DNA from: Flavivirga jejuensis | GTDB taxonomy: Bacteria; Bacteroidota; Bacteroidia; Flavobacteriales; Flavobacteriaceae | Length of the DNA stretch: 64,000 nucleotides | Assembly: GCF_030540765.1 (NCBI RefSeq) | Contig: NZ_JAUOEL010000005.1 | Location: 1-64,000, forward strand | Direction: 5' to 3' | Shown: piece after piece, positions 55,821 to 64,000 of the stretch | Numbering within the stretch: the stretch's first letter is position 1 | How the letters are laid out: each line of letters begins with the position of its first letter | Notes under the pieces: model-generated | Seen by the model: the letters and a program-made list of their open reading frames with translations, nothing else | What the model was told of the DNA's origin: nothing | Database searches by the model: none | Program-made: the position numbers and the translations under genes

Positions 55821-57314
55821 TTAACCTATATGAGGGAACTGTTCAACTATTTTTCTGTCGTTAGATAACCTTGGTAATTTATTTTGTCCGCCTAATTTAC
55901 CAATAGACTTCATATACTCTTTAAAACCTCCCTTTTTAACTTTAATTATTTTAAGAGATTGCAATACCTTACCTTTTATTAAATCGAAGTAATACGTGTT
56001 TTGCGTTTGAAGTGACTCATCAATTTTTTTAGCCAACTCTAAAATATCTTCAGGTTCGTTTTCAAATTCTATAAACCACTCATGATATGGCAACCCTTCT
56101 TTTGGATTTATTTGAGGTGCCACTGTAAACTCTGTTACACTAATGCTTGAATTTAAAAGAGCCTCTTGCATAGCCTGCTCCACTTCTTTACCTATTACGT
56201 GTTCACCAAAAGCAGAAATAAAATGTTTGATACGCCCAGAAACAATAACTCGATAAGGTTTCGTTGAAGTAAACTCTACGGTATCTCCAATATTATAAGC
56301 CCAAAGGCCTGCGTTAGTAGAAATAATCATCACATAGTTTACACCAATTTCAACATCTTTAATCGTAATTCTTTTGGGGTTTTCATCAAAAAACGTGTCT
56401 GCTTTCACAAATTCATAAAAGATTCCAGAATTCAACTGAAGCAACATGCCTTTTTCATTTTGAGTATCTTGAAATGCAAAAAAACCTTCACTGGCTGGAT
56501 ATAATTCTATACTGTCTACCCGTCTTCCTATTAGGTTTTCAAATTTTGCTCTATAGGGTTCATAGTTAACACCTCCAAAGATGAATAAATTGAAGTTCTT
56601 GAAAATATCACCTACTTTTTTATCCGTTTTTTGTTGAAGTTTTTCAAAATACATTTGAACCCAAGAAGGAATACCAGAGATAATGGTCATGTTTTCAGGT
56701 AATGTTTCTTTAACAATGGCATCTACTTTTGTTTCCCAATCTTCAATACAATTAGTTTCCCAAGAAGGGAGTCTGTTTTTTTGAAGATATTTAGGAACAT
56801 AGTGTGCCACAATCCCAGAAAGCCGTCCTAATTGTATCCCATTTTGTTCATTTAGAATTGGACTCCCTTGTAGAAAAATCATTTTCCCATCTACGAATTT
56901 GCTATTTCCAGTTTCATGAACATACATTAAAATAGCATTTCGAGCAGCCTCAACATGACTGGGCATACTTTCTTTTGTAATAGGAATATATTTTGATCCC
57001 GATGTTGTTCCTGATGTTTTAGCAAAATAAACAGGCTTTCCTTGCCAAAGGACATTTTCTTTTCCTGCTACTACTTTTTCTACATATGGCTTAAGTGCCT
57101 CATAATCTCGAATAGGAACTCTTTCGGCAAAATCATCGTAAGAACTTATACTTGTAAAATCGTGATTTTTACCAAACTCTGTATGAGCGGCTTTTGATAT
57201 TAATTTTTGAAATACTTTTTCTTGAGTTTCAACGGGGTTATTAGCCCACTTTTGAATGCTTTTATAAACATGCTTCGCAAATGGTTTTACAAGAACTGAT
57301 TTTAATGATATCAT
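55821..57314 (-). CDS. GH3 auxin-responsive-promoter-family acyl-adenylating protein
   Basis: The 497-residue GH3-family member belongs to the adenylate-forming enzymes; plant members join amino acids to hormone acids. Visible motifs are the phosphate-binding FAKTSGTTSGSKYIPIT (about 90-106), ELYPASEGFFAFQ, and YNIGDTVEFTS with the AMP-binding Asp. Bacterial members are widespread in Bacteroidota, and their substrates are unknown to me. It starts one base from the M23 peptidase stop, so the two are co-transcribed. Confidence 0.88.
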   Translation of the reverse strand: MISLKSVLVKPFAKHVYKSIQKWANNPVETQEKVFQKLISKAAHTEFGKNHDFTSISSYDDFAERVPIRDYEALKPYVEKVVAGKENVLWQGKPVYFAKTSGTTSGSKYIPITKESMPSHVEAARNAILMYVHETGNSKFVDGKMIFLQGSPILNEQNGIQLGRLSGIVAHYVPKYLQKNRLPSWETNCIEDWETKVDAIVKETLPENMTIISGIPSWVQMYFEKLQQKTDKKVGDIFKNFNLFIFGGVNYEPYRAKFENLIGRRVDSIELYPASEGFFAFQDTQNEKGMLLQLNSGIFYEFVKADTFFDENPKRITIKDVEIGVNYVMIISTNAGLWAYNIGDTVEFTSTKPYRVIVSGRIKHFISAFGEHVIGKEVEQAMQEALLNSSISVTEFTVAPQINPKEGLPYHEWFIEFENEPEDILELAKKIDESLQTQNTYYFDLIKGKVLQSLKIIKVKKGGFKEYMKSIGKLGGQNKLPRLSNDRKIVEQFPHIG

Positions 57315-58181
57315 CTATTTAAAATCTATAAAGTTTGTTGGATTAATAGGGTAACCGTCATTCCAAAGTTCAAAATGCAAATGTGGTCCTGTTGAGAGCT
57401 CTCCTGTATCACCAGCGGTAGCAATTACTTCTCCTGCTTTAACCAAATCACCTTGTCTTTTTGTTAGTGATGCATTATGCTTATAAATAGAAATTAACCC
57501 GTAACTATGCTCTATAATGATAACGTACCCAGTACCAACAGTCCATTCTGCAAAAATCACAATACCATCTGCTGTCGCTTTTATAGGCGTATCTTTCGCT
57601 AATACGATATCGACTGCGTAATGTTTTTCTTTTAAATTATAGGGTTCACTTATAGTACCATTTGCGGGAGGAAATAACACAAAATTAGTTGAAGATGTAG
57701 CAGACTCGAACAAATTGTATTTATCTTCTTTGTCCACTTTATTTCTTAAAATGGAATCTTCTAATATGGGAGCGAAATCAACCTCACTTGCTTCTGTCCT
57801 TACAGCTTCTATAATGGAGTCTTTATTAAAATCACTCGCACTTACATCTCCTTTTAACACCTTCTTTATTGATGCATAATACAATTCATTCATAGCAATA
57901 ACTCGCTGCAAAGAATCTGTTTTGTAATTTAATTCTGTAGCTTGCTTTTTTAAAGCCGTTGACGAATATCCTGGAATATACTCTCTAAGCGGGGTAAAGG
58001 CTATTATTATATACGTTAAAGCTATTAAAAAAACCGCGATCAAAGAGCTTAAAACAAAAACATTAAGCCTTGTTAACTTAAACGATAAACGTTCTTCAAA
58101 CGTATTCTCATTAAGTATTACCAATCGGTACTTATCTAATAATTTTCGTTTTATCTTTTTAGGTTTCTTATTTTCTTCCAT
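57315..58181 (-). CDS. M23-family (LytM) peptidoglycan endopeptidase, membrane-anchored
   Basis: The 288-residue protein has a basic cytoplasmic N-terminus, one membrane helix (about 40-62), a coiled-coil segment (ALKKQATELNYKTDSLQRVI), and a LytM domain from about 180. Zinc ligands His187 and Asp191 (HYAVD) and His269 with catalytic His267 in HLHFEL are all present, along with His235, so it should be active against peptide cross-links in the periplasm. The layout resembles the MepM/NlpD-like M23 proteins. It is transcribed with the GH3 gene, divergently from tatA. Confidence 0.9.
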   Translation of the reverse strand: MEENKKPKKIKRKLLDKYRLVILNENTFEERLSFKLTRLNVFVLSSLIAVFLIALTYIIIAFTPLREYIPGYSSTALKKQATELNYKTDSLQRVIAMNELYYASIKKVLKGDVSASDFNKDSIIEAVRTEASEVDFAPILEDSILRNKVDKEDKYNLFESATSSTNFVLFPPANGTISEPYNLKEKHYAVDIVLAKDTPIKATADGIVIFAEWTVGTGYVIIIEHSYGLISIYKHNASLTKRQGDLVKAGEVIATAGDTGELSTGPHLHFELWNDGYPINPTNFIDFK

Positions 58182-58271
58182 TTAAAAACAAAATTAAATA
58201 AAATTATTACAAGACCTGTTCGTCTTTGTGCTAAAATTAAACTTAAAACGACATTATTAAACATTAATTAT

Positions 58272-58279
58272 TAACTTTG
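58272..58279 (+). promoter_or_regulatory. Putative -7 box of tatA
   Basis: TAACTTTG matches TAnnTTTG and ends 18 bases before the chosen tatA ATG at 58298. It overlaps the alternative upstream start at 58277, supporting the later start. No -33 TTG was found. Confidence 0.4.
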
Positions 58280-58297
58280 CATTATAAAATAATTATT

Positions 58298-58483
58298 ATG
58301 AGTTTATATATGTTACCATTAGTTATTGGTTGGCCTCAAATAGTTTTAATCGCTGTTGTTGTTTTACTATTATTTGGAGGAAAAAAGATCCCCGAATTGA
58401 TGAAAGGTTTAGGTAGTGGGATCAAAGAGTTTAAAGACGCTAGCAAAGAAGAAGAAGGATCAAAAGAGGATCAAAAAGAGTAA
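58298..58483 (+). CDS. tatA: Sec-independent translocase subunit TatA/E
   Basis: The 61-residue protein has a membrane helix (about 9-23, [17 protein letters not shown]), the conserved hinge [16 protein letters not shown] and an amphipathic helix with an acidic tail ([16 protein letters not shown]). It forms the pore-like component of the twin-arginine translocon. The ATG at 58298 gives [12 protein letters not shown], preferred over one at 58277. No tatC is in the window. Its stop codon is inside the first of two hairpins. Confidence 0.93.
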   Translation: MSLYMLPLVIGWPQIVLIAVVVLLLFGGKKIPELMKGLGSGIKEFKDASKEEEGSKEDQKE

Positions 58484-58558
58484 TCATTTTTGTTTGAAAG
58501 GCAAATAATTACTCTTTTTGATCTTATAAAGACTCGCAATATGACGAGTCTTTTTTTT
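58469..58558 (+). terminator. Double hairpin terminator after tatA
   Basis: Hairpin 1 is GATCAAAAAGAGTAAT (58469-58484) with ATTACTCTTTTTGATC (58508-58523), a 16-bp perfect stem that includes the tatA stop codon. Hairpin 2 is AAAGACTCG (58528-58536) with CGAGTCTTT (58545-58553), followed by a T run to 58558, a classic intrinsic terminator. Confidence 0.85.
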
Positions 58559-58573
58559 GAAAAAACACCTGTT

Positions 58574-59551
58574 TTAATTTAATTTAATAGATTTAATAAT
58601 CGCTTCCAGCTCTAGCATATAGTTACGTTTCCCTACAGACGGTGCAAAAGCAAATCCTTCAACAATAACCCATCTTTTATTCATTTTATCTTCAATAGCA
58701 TAATTAATAAAAGGGCCTCCCATAAATGCGTTTTTTACATTCCAAACTCCTTTTGTCTCCAAAGTTGGTTTGTTATTCAAAACGATTTCACTGTGAAACG
58801 GCGTATAGGCGTTTTGAGTAGTCATATAAGAGTTTTCTACGGGGCCTTCAATATAAACTTTCCCAATAGAGTCTCTAATTTTAATAATTTGGTTTACAAC
58901 ACTATCATTTCTTTTAATAGCATCAAAAGGCAATTCATAAATCATTAAATTAGTAGTTCCTGTTGTAATATCTTTTCGAATCCAAAAAAAGTTATCTGTC
59001 TCTTTTGCAATTCTGTATACAGACTGAAATTTAATGTTTACACCTAATTTTTCTTGAATAGATTTAAATTTATGAGGTGATTTTGCCATCTGGCGTTGTC
59101 TTTCGGCAATCTCTTCGTTCTTAAATGTTTCAATTATTTTTGTTTCATTTTTGGCAATCAAATCAATAATATCTTGTTTTGTTTTACCAGAAACTACTAT
59201 AACTTTTTGTGGTTTGGCATATACGTCTTTTGAAACTCCAATACCAGCTTTATTATTATTCATTTCTATTTTTAAAACAGTTCTGTTTTTAGTTACAAAA
59301 CCAGAAAAAACAGCTGGTGGTATTTGATTAATAGTAAATGTAGGTTCTTCTTGTGGTAAACCATAAATTGGTTTAGCAAGTACCGTTCTTATAGCTTCCC
59401 CAACACTACCAGCCCATAGTTGATTATCAACAACAACAGAAACATTGTTTATAGTACCCGAAGAATCTAAATAAAACTTTTCATTTGAAGTCTTTTTATC
59501 TCCACAAGAAATAATAAATAGTAATGATGCTAAAAAAATAATATATCTCAT
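58574..59551 (-). CDS. DUF4837-family lipoprotein
   Basis: The 325-residue protein has a lipoprotein signal MRYIIFLASLLFIISCGDKK (Cys16). The mature part has the DUF4837 features SSGTINNVSVVVDNQLWAGSVGEAIR near the N-terminus and FMGGPFINYAIEDKMNKRWVIVEGFAFAP near the end. The family is confined to Bacteroidota and its function is unknown. It lies 22 bases downstream of the lytic transglycosylase gene and is probably in the same transcript, suggesting an envelope role. Confidence 0.82.
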   Translation of the reverse strand: MRYIIFLASLLFIISCGDKKTSNEKFYLDSSGTINNVSVVVDNQLWAGSVGEAIRTVLAKPIYGLPQEEPTFTINQIPPAVFSGFVTKNRTVLKIEMNNNKAGIGVSKDVYAKPQKVIVVSGKTKQDIIDLIAKNETKIIETFKNEEIAERQRQMAKSPHKFKSIQEKLGVNIKFQSVYRIAKETDNFFWIRKDITTGTTNLMIYELPFDAIKRNDSVVNQIIKIRDSIGKVYIEGPVENSYMTTQNAYTPFHSEIVLNNKPTLETKGVWNVKNAFMGGPFINYAIEDKMNKRWVIVEGFAFAPSVGKRNYMLELEAIIKSIKLN

Positions 59552-59573
59552 AATAGTTTTTCGGTTTTAAAAT

Positions 59574-61121
59574 TTAACTCTTAGATATTTTAAGTTTCAT
59601 TCCTGGTTTTAATTTATTACCACTAATACCGTTCCAATCTTTAATATTTTGAACAGAAACTCCAGAAAATTTTTGTGAAATACTCCATAAAGAGTCTCCA
59701 TTTTTAACAACATAGGTAACTACATTGCCAGAAATAGGTTTAACGGGTGATGCCTTTTTTACAGAAGTTGGAGGAGCAACATAGGGCTTCCTTGGATAAA
59801 TGGTTAAACGCTGTCCTATTCTTAAATTATTACTTCTTAAACCATTCCATTTTTTTATATCACTAACCCTAACGCCATATCTTCTAGAAATTTTACCTAA
59901 AAAATCCCCAGATCTTACTTTATACCGTACTCTATCGGTCGCATTAAAAAATTGAGGTAGCGGTTTTTCGCGTTTGTCAAATTCGGCCTTAGCAAAGGCA
60001 TAAATTTTTTCTTCATTATTCACAAAATCTCCTATAACATCAATAGGCAATCTTAAAACGTAATTTTCATCTTTAATAATTGGTATGATATCTAGTTTAT
60101 ACGATGGGTTTAAAAATTGAAGCTTTTCAATAGGTGTCCCAGTAACTTCTGAAACCTGGTCTAGAGTAATCATTTGTTTCACTCTAATAGTATCCGTCTC
60201 AAAATAAGCTGTTTCTGGCTTAAACTGTTTAAAACCATGTTCCTTTGCGTATTCAAAAATATACATGTTAGCTAAAAACGCTGGCAAATAGCCTGCTGTT
60301 TCTCGTGGTAAATTATGTCTTATATTCCAGTAATTCTTGTAACCGCCAGAGCGCCTAATTGCTTTTGTTACGTTTCCTGGCCCCGAATTATATGCAGCTA
60401 AAGCTAAATCCCAATCACCAAAAATTTCATAAAGTTTCGATAAGTATTTTGAAGCTGCTTCTGTAGATTTAATAGGGTCGCTACGCTCATCAACATAACT
60501 ACTTACATCTAATCCATACATTTTCCCTGTACTAAACATAAATTGCCACAAGCCTGTAGCACCTACTCTAGATTTCGCTCTGGGTTTTAATGCAGATTCG
60601 ACAATGGCCAAATATTTTATTTCTAACGGAATATTATAATTATCAAGCTCTTGTTCGAACATAGGAAAATAAAAACCACTTAATGTAATTAGTTTTTGGA
60701 TAGATTTTCTTCTATGTTTTAAATAGGATTTAATCACGCTTTCTAATGCAGGATTATATGCTACATTAAAAGGGGTTCTGGCATCTAATTCTTTTAAACG
60801 AGCTTTAAGCGTATCGGTAGAAAGCTCTGGGTAATCAACAGGCTCAAAAGTTAATTCTGTAACAGATTTATAGATCGTGTCGAACAACGTATTGTTATAC
60901 AATTCTTCAAACCATTTTTCGTCTAATTTTGCAGCAAGTTCATTGTCTTTAAGGGACGTACTATCCTCTTCTGCTTCTATCAGTTTTACTATACCAGGGT
61001 TTCTGTCAATCAGAGAATCTTTAATTTCTTTTTTTTGCGAAGAAGAAACAGAATTTTGAACCTGAGAAAAACAAGTTGTAATATTTAATAAAAATATAAT
61101 TGTAAGAAAACGAAAAGCCAT
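59574..61121 (-). CDS. mltD: Membrane-bound lytic transglycosylase D-like with two LysM domains
   Basis: The 515-residue secreted protein has a signal peptide ending near residue 19. The SLT domain (about 160-310) shows catalytic Glu175 in YLAIVESALKP, RVGATGLWQFM, and AAYNSGPGNV. Two LysM modules at about 402-446 (YKVRSGDFLGKISRRYGV...) and 468-512 (YVVKNGDSLWSISQKF...) bind peptidoglycan. It cleaves glycan strands to give 1,6-anhydromuramyl ends. Length is close to E. coli MltD (about 450), with a longer N-terminal acidic segment. Confidence 0.93.
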   Translation of the reverse strand: MAFRFLTIIFLLNITTCFSQVQNSVSSSQKKEIKDSLIDRNPGIVKLIEAEEDSTSLKDNELAAKLDEKWFEELYNNTLFDTIYKSVTELTFEPVDYPELSTDTLKARLKELDARTPFNVAYNPALESVIKSYLKHRRKSIQKLITLSGFYFPMFEQELDNYNIPLEIKYLAIVESALKPRAKSRVGATGLWQFMFSTGKMYGLDVSSYVDERSDPIKSTEAASKYLSKLYEIFGDWDLALAAYNSGPGNVTKAIRRSGGYKNYWNIRHNLPRETAGYLPAFLANMYIFEYAKEHGFKQFKPETAYFETDTIRVKQMITLDQVSEVTGTPIEKLQFLNPSYKLDIIPIIKDENYVLRLPIDVIGDFVNNEEKIYAFAKAEFDKREKPLPQFFNATDRVRYKVRSGDFLGKISRRYGVRVSDIKKWNGLRSNNLRIGQRLTIYPRKPYVAPPTSVKKASPVKPISGNVVTYVVKNGDSLWSISQKFSGVSVQNIKDWNGISGNKLKPGMKLKISKS

Positions 61122-61214
61122 AAAATCTATTCAGTTAATTTAATTGAACGATACTATGGCTAAAATCGTATTTTTTAAGCTAATTTGAAAATGTATACCT
61201 ATTTAACTTCGAAA

Positions 61215-62402
61215 CTATTCTAAAATAGCAGCTATTCCTGGTAACGTTTTACCTTCTAAACTTTCTAGCATCGCACCACCACCAGTACTTACATAGCTTA
61301 CCTTATCTTCAAAGCCAAATTGTTTTACAGCCGCAACAGAATCACCACCTCCAACTAATGAAAACGCACCATTTTTAGTTGCTTCTGCAATTGAGTTTCC
61401 TAATTCTATCGTTCCTCCAGCAAAACTTTCCATTTCAAAAACGCCTAACGGGCCGTTCCAAAGAATCGTTTTAGATTGCATAACGACCTCATGAAATTGC
61501 TCTCTCGATTTTGGTCCGGCATCAACACCTTCCCATCCATCTGGAATTTCGTTTATATCTAAAGTTTGTGTGTTAGCATCATTGCTAAAATCATCGGCAG
61601 CAATTACATCTACAGGAATATGTACTTGTACATTTTTCTCTTCTGCTTGTTTTAAGATCTCTAAAGCCAATGGCATTTTATCATCTTCGCAAATAGAATT
61701 ACCAATTTTTCCGCCTTGCGCTTTAATAAAGGTAAATGCCATACCACCACCAATAATTAAATGATCTACTTTATCTAAAATATTTTCTATAATTGTGATT
61801 TTAGACGATACTTTAGCCCCTCCAAGTATTGCTAAAACTGGTTTTTCTCCAGTTTTCATAACTTTATCAATACTTTTTATTTCTTGTTCTAATAAGCTTC
61901 CAAAACATTTATCTTCTGGAAAAAATTCTGCAACAATAGTTGTAGATGCATGCGCTCTGTGTGCTGTACCAAAAGCATCATTTACATAAATATCACCTAG
62001 TTTAGACAATTTTTCTGCAAAATCTTTATCGCCAGCTGTTTCTTCTTTATAATAACGTAAGTTTTCTAATAGTAAAACTTGTCCTGGTTCTAGACTTGCC
62101 GCTGCTGCTTCAACTTCTGCGCCTACGCAATCTTTTACAAACTTTACTTCAACACCTAAAATATCTTCAACTTTTTTTGCAATATGACCTAATGAAAAGG
62201 CATCTTGAAAACCTTTTGGTCGTCCTAAATGCGACATTAAAATACAGCTCCCACCGTCTTCTAAAATTTTAATAATAGTTGGTTTTGCAGATACAATTCT
62301 TGTAGCGTCTGTTACTTCAAAATTTTCATTTAAAGGCACATTAAAATCTACACGAATTAATGCTTTTTTATTTTCAAAATTAAAATCGTTAAGCGTTTTC
62401 AT
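61215..62402 (-). CDS. pgk: Phosphoglycerate kinase
   Basis: The 395-residue glycolytic enzyme transfers phosphate from 1,3-bisphosphoglycerate to ADP. The signature [15 protein letters not shown] lies at residues 12-26, with [20 protein letters not shown], the hinge region GGAKVSSK and the nucleotide-binding [13 protein letters not shown] at the end. Length is normal. On the minus strand it precedes mltD by 93 bases. A TACATTTG -7-like box lies at 62540-62533. Confidence 0.98.
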   Translation of the reverse strand: MKTLNDFNFENKKALIRVDFNVPLNENFEVTDATRIVSAKPTIIKILEDGGSCILMSHLGRPKGFQDAFSLGHIAKKVEDILGVEVKFVKDCVGAEVEAAAASLEPGQVLLLENLRYYKEETAGDKDFAEKLSKLGDIYVNDAFGTAHRAHASTTIVAEFFPEDKCFGSLLEQEIKSIDKVMKTGEKPVLAILGGAKVSSKITIIENILDKVDHLIIGGGMAFTFIKAQGGKIGNSICEDDKMPLALEILKQAEEKNVQVHIPVDVIAADDFSNDANTQTLDINEIPDGWEGVDAGPKSREQFHEVVMQSKTILWNGPLGVFEMESFAGGTIELGNSIAEATKNGAFSLVGGGDSVAAVKQFGFEDKVSYVSTGGGAMLESLEGKTLPGIAAILE

Positions 62403-62622
62403 TTGTTCGGTTTTATTATTTTTTAATTGTTAAATGTAACATCTATTTAATAGTTCTCTAAACTATAGAAATACGAACTATATATAAATGTTTTATTTAT
62501 ATTCTTTTGTCTCTTTTTAACTAATTGGAACACAAATGTAACTAATTAAAAACAGCTATAAAACCTGTTTTTTAACGAAAACGATATAGCTCACGAAGAT
62601 TATTAATAAATCGATTATTACA

Positions 62623-63678
62623 CTACTTTTTTATTGAAAATCCAGAGTTAATCAGTTGAATAAGGGCTTTAATGTTTCCTGAAATAATTTTTTTTATGTT
62701 ATTTTTCATCAGGGGTTTCATAAGGATACCAAAAGGTTTAAAATCTGCAAAAACCTCAATACGTAACCTGGTATATCCGTTTTCTGCTTCTTCTAAAACG
62801 AAATAATTATTCATGCGTTTTGTAAATGGAACATTGGTTGTAGACTCACCATAAACTAATTGGTTTTTGTTTACCGTTTTTCTAACAGTGGTTTGTTCTA
62901 CTTCCTCATTTTTATTGACTAAACATCTATGTTTTTGCCCAGCACGGTTCACTTTATTTTTATCGTACTCTAATTTATTAACGCCTTTAACCCAGAGTAA
63001 CCTATAATCAAAATTACTAATAACCTCATAAAGCTCTAAAGCTGGAAGTTTGACTAATTCTGTTTCATCATATAATTTATGTTTAGGAACATCATTTGGG
63101 ATGGGTTCAATTTCTGAGAGCCTCTCTTTTAAATGCGATAACGGATTGTATGAAAATGTAATATTTCCAAAATCGTATTCTGCAATTAGCTTATTCTCGT
63201 CATTTTTAGGCTGAACATTTTCAGTGAAAATAGCATATTCTTCTAAAGGCACATTATTTTTAAGTAAACGGTGAATTTGTATCACAGGACTTCCATAAGG
63301 TTTTTTAGAATCTTTAACTTTTATAAATTCTATTTCACCATAATGCACAACAAATTTGATTTTTAAATTATACGCAGAAGAACAGGCACCGCAATGACAA
63401 ATACGCTGATATTCATAGCGTTTAATATGTGCATGAAACGCTATATACATAGCTTCAATTTGCTTCTCGATAGCTAAAACATCAACCTGATCCTCAATCT
63501 TATACATAAACAACGCATCACCTTCAACTTCAGCTAACTCTAAATCCATGGTATTAGCATCAATCAATAATTCTAATAGTTCCGAAACGATATGTCTACT
63601 GTGACTAATATCTGTATGATGTACAAATTCTGTAAACCCCGAAATATCAGGAATAAAAAGAATAGCATTTTGAGTCAT
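62623..63678 (-). CDS. DUF2652 protein (cyclase-homology-like plus SRPBCC-like domain)
   Basis: The 351-residue cytoplasmic protein starts with FIPDISGFTEFVHHTDISHSRHIVSELLELLI and then EVEGDALFMY. This layout resembles class III nucleotide cyclase domains (metal Asp in PDISGF and GDA), and the family is annotated DUF2652. A CXC-type cluster (CHCGAC, residues about 94-99) follows. The C-terminal part (about 195-345) looks like a START/SRPBCC ligand-binding fold. Whether it makes a cyclic nucleotide is not known. It is transcribed divergently from holB. Confidence 0.8.
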   Translation of the reverse strand: MTQNAILFIPDISGFTEFVHHTDISHSRHIVSELLELLIDANTMDLELAEVEGDALFMYKIEDQVDVLAIEKQIEAMYIAFHAHIKRYEYQRICHCGACSSAYNLKIKFVVHYGEIEFIKVKDSKKPYGSPVIQIHRLLKNNVPLEEYAIFTENVQPKNDENKLIAEYDFGNITFSYNPLSHLKERLSEIEPIPNDVPKHKLYDETELVKLPALELYEVISNFDYRLLWVKGVNKLEYDKNKVNRAGQKHRCLVNKNEEVEQTTVRKTVNKNQLVYGESTTNVPFTKRMNNYFVLEEAENGYTRLRIEVFADFKPFGILMKPLMKNNIKKIISGNIKALIQLINSGFSIKK

Positions 63679-63869
63679 TTTAATTGATCTGCGTTTGTTT
63701 TAATATATAAAAATAAGTCGATTTATTTTGTGTTTATTACAACTTAATGTTAAAAACCGAAAAGCATCTTGACAAGAATAAGAAATCATTTTTAGAAATA
63801 ACAAGATTATCCGCTTTACTTATCGTTTTTACGCTTTAACATCTAATAAAAAATGTGTAGGTTTGTTTC

Positions 63870-64000
63870 ATGCTTTTTGAAGATGTTTTAGGTCAGGATC
63901 ACATTAAAAATCATTTAACACAGAGTGTTGATAATGGTAGGATTCCACATGCACAATTATTTGTTGGAAATGAGGGTTGTGGCTCTTTACCAATGGCATT
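63870..64000 (+). CDS. holB: DNA polymerase III subunit delta' (partial, runs off right edge)
   Basis: From the ATG at 63870 the frame stays open to the window end and reads MLFEDVLGQDHIKNHLTQSV, then PHAQLFVGNEGCGS. The VLGQ..IK..L..SV..GR.PHA.LF.G..G.G pattern is the clamp-loader AAA+ N-terminus of delta'. A TAGGTTTG -7-like box lies at 63858-63865, close to the start. Only 43 codons are visible. Confusion with gamma/tau (dnaX) is possible but the sequence fits delta' better. Confidence 0.8.
   Translation, partial: MLFEDVLGQDHIKNHLTQSVDNGRIPHAQLFVGNEGCGSLPMA

Noticed and set aside
1-64000. tRNA, rRNA and known riboswitches
   Set aside because: No cloverleaf-like segments with TTCGAAT-type arms, no rRNA text and no recognised riboswitch cores were seen in the gaps. 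A covariance-model search was not possible.

Overview
The window is a chromosomal segment from a low-GC member of the Bacteroidota, most likely a marine-type Flavobacteriaceae. The evidence is the split atp operon (atpBEFHAG without atpDC), a SprE/PorW-type gliding/type IX secretion lipoprotein, a bactofilin, flavobacterial orphan families (DUF4254, DUF5687, DUF6427, DUF6341, DUF4837, DUF6909) and putative TAnnTTTG -7 promoter boxes. No rRNA, tRNA or CRISPR array was seen.

Layout. 1-720: the start of a lipoprotein gene running off the left edge, and a decayed paralogue carrying a BspA/DUF285 fragment. 721-3168: an orphan membrane hybrid histidine kinase/response regulator/AraC protein followed by an IS1595-type transposase relic. 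3199-12066: a long minus-strand unit, sprE - bactofilin - atpZ-like - atpI-like - atpB-E-F-H-A-G, closed by a strong terminator. 12067-13244: a gene-free stretch with four copies of a 209-bp composite tandem repeat. 13245-22905: housekeeping and accessory genes (ABC exporter pair, PadR regulator with a perfect palindromic operator, ferredoxin-dependent reductase, GT9 glycosyltransferase, upp, purD). 23068-55782: a large surface-polysaccharide region. 55821-64000: a GH3-like protein, an M23 peptidase, tatA, a lytic transglycosylase, pgk, a DUF2652 protein and the start of holB.

The polysaccharide region has a short plus-strand arm (CapK-like ligase, wecB, GT4) that converges with, and overlaps by 4 bp, a long minus-strand arm. 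The minus arm makes dTDP-rhamnose (rfbBACD), GDP-fucose (gmd, fcl), UDP-glucuronate and UDP-xylose (ugd, uxs). It also encodes a WcaJ-like initiating sugar transferase, a Wzx flippase, two Wzy/WaaL-like membrane proteins, a chain-length-type protein, several glycosyltransferases, a pyruvyltransferase and a WcaF acetyltransferase. Together these predict a Wzx/Wzy-type exopolysaccharide or O-antigen containing Rha, Fuc, Xyl and/or GlcA, decorated with acyl and pyruvyl groups.

The most unusual part is 36.4-47.6 kb. It holds an O-acylation module: one MBOAT, three SGNH-type proteins, and a recurring C-terminal beta-type domain. That domain occurs fused to an SGNH protein, alone in a small lipoprotein, and in a decayed second copy of the MBOAT-SGNH pair. 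Between this module and the flippase gene lies a stretch of gene remnants (cytidylyltransferase N-terminus, HMGL-like aldolase N-terminus, an unidentified C-terminus, and the MBOAT/SGNH/beta remnants). An IS256-type relic sits near the Wzy gene. This points to repeated remodelling of the locus.
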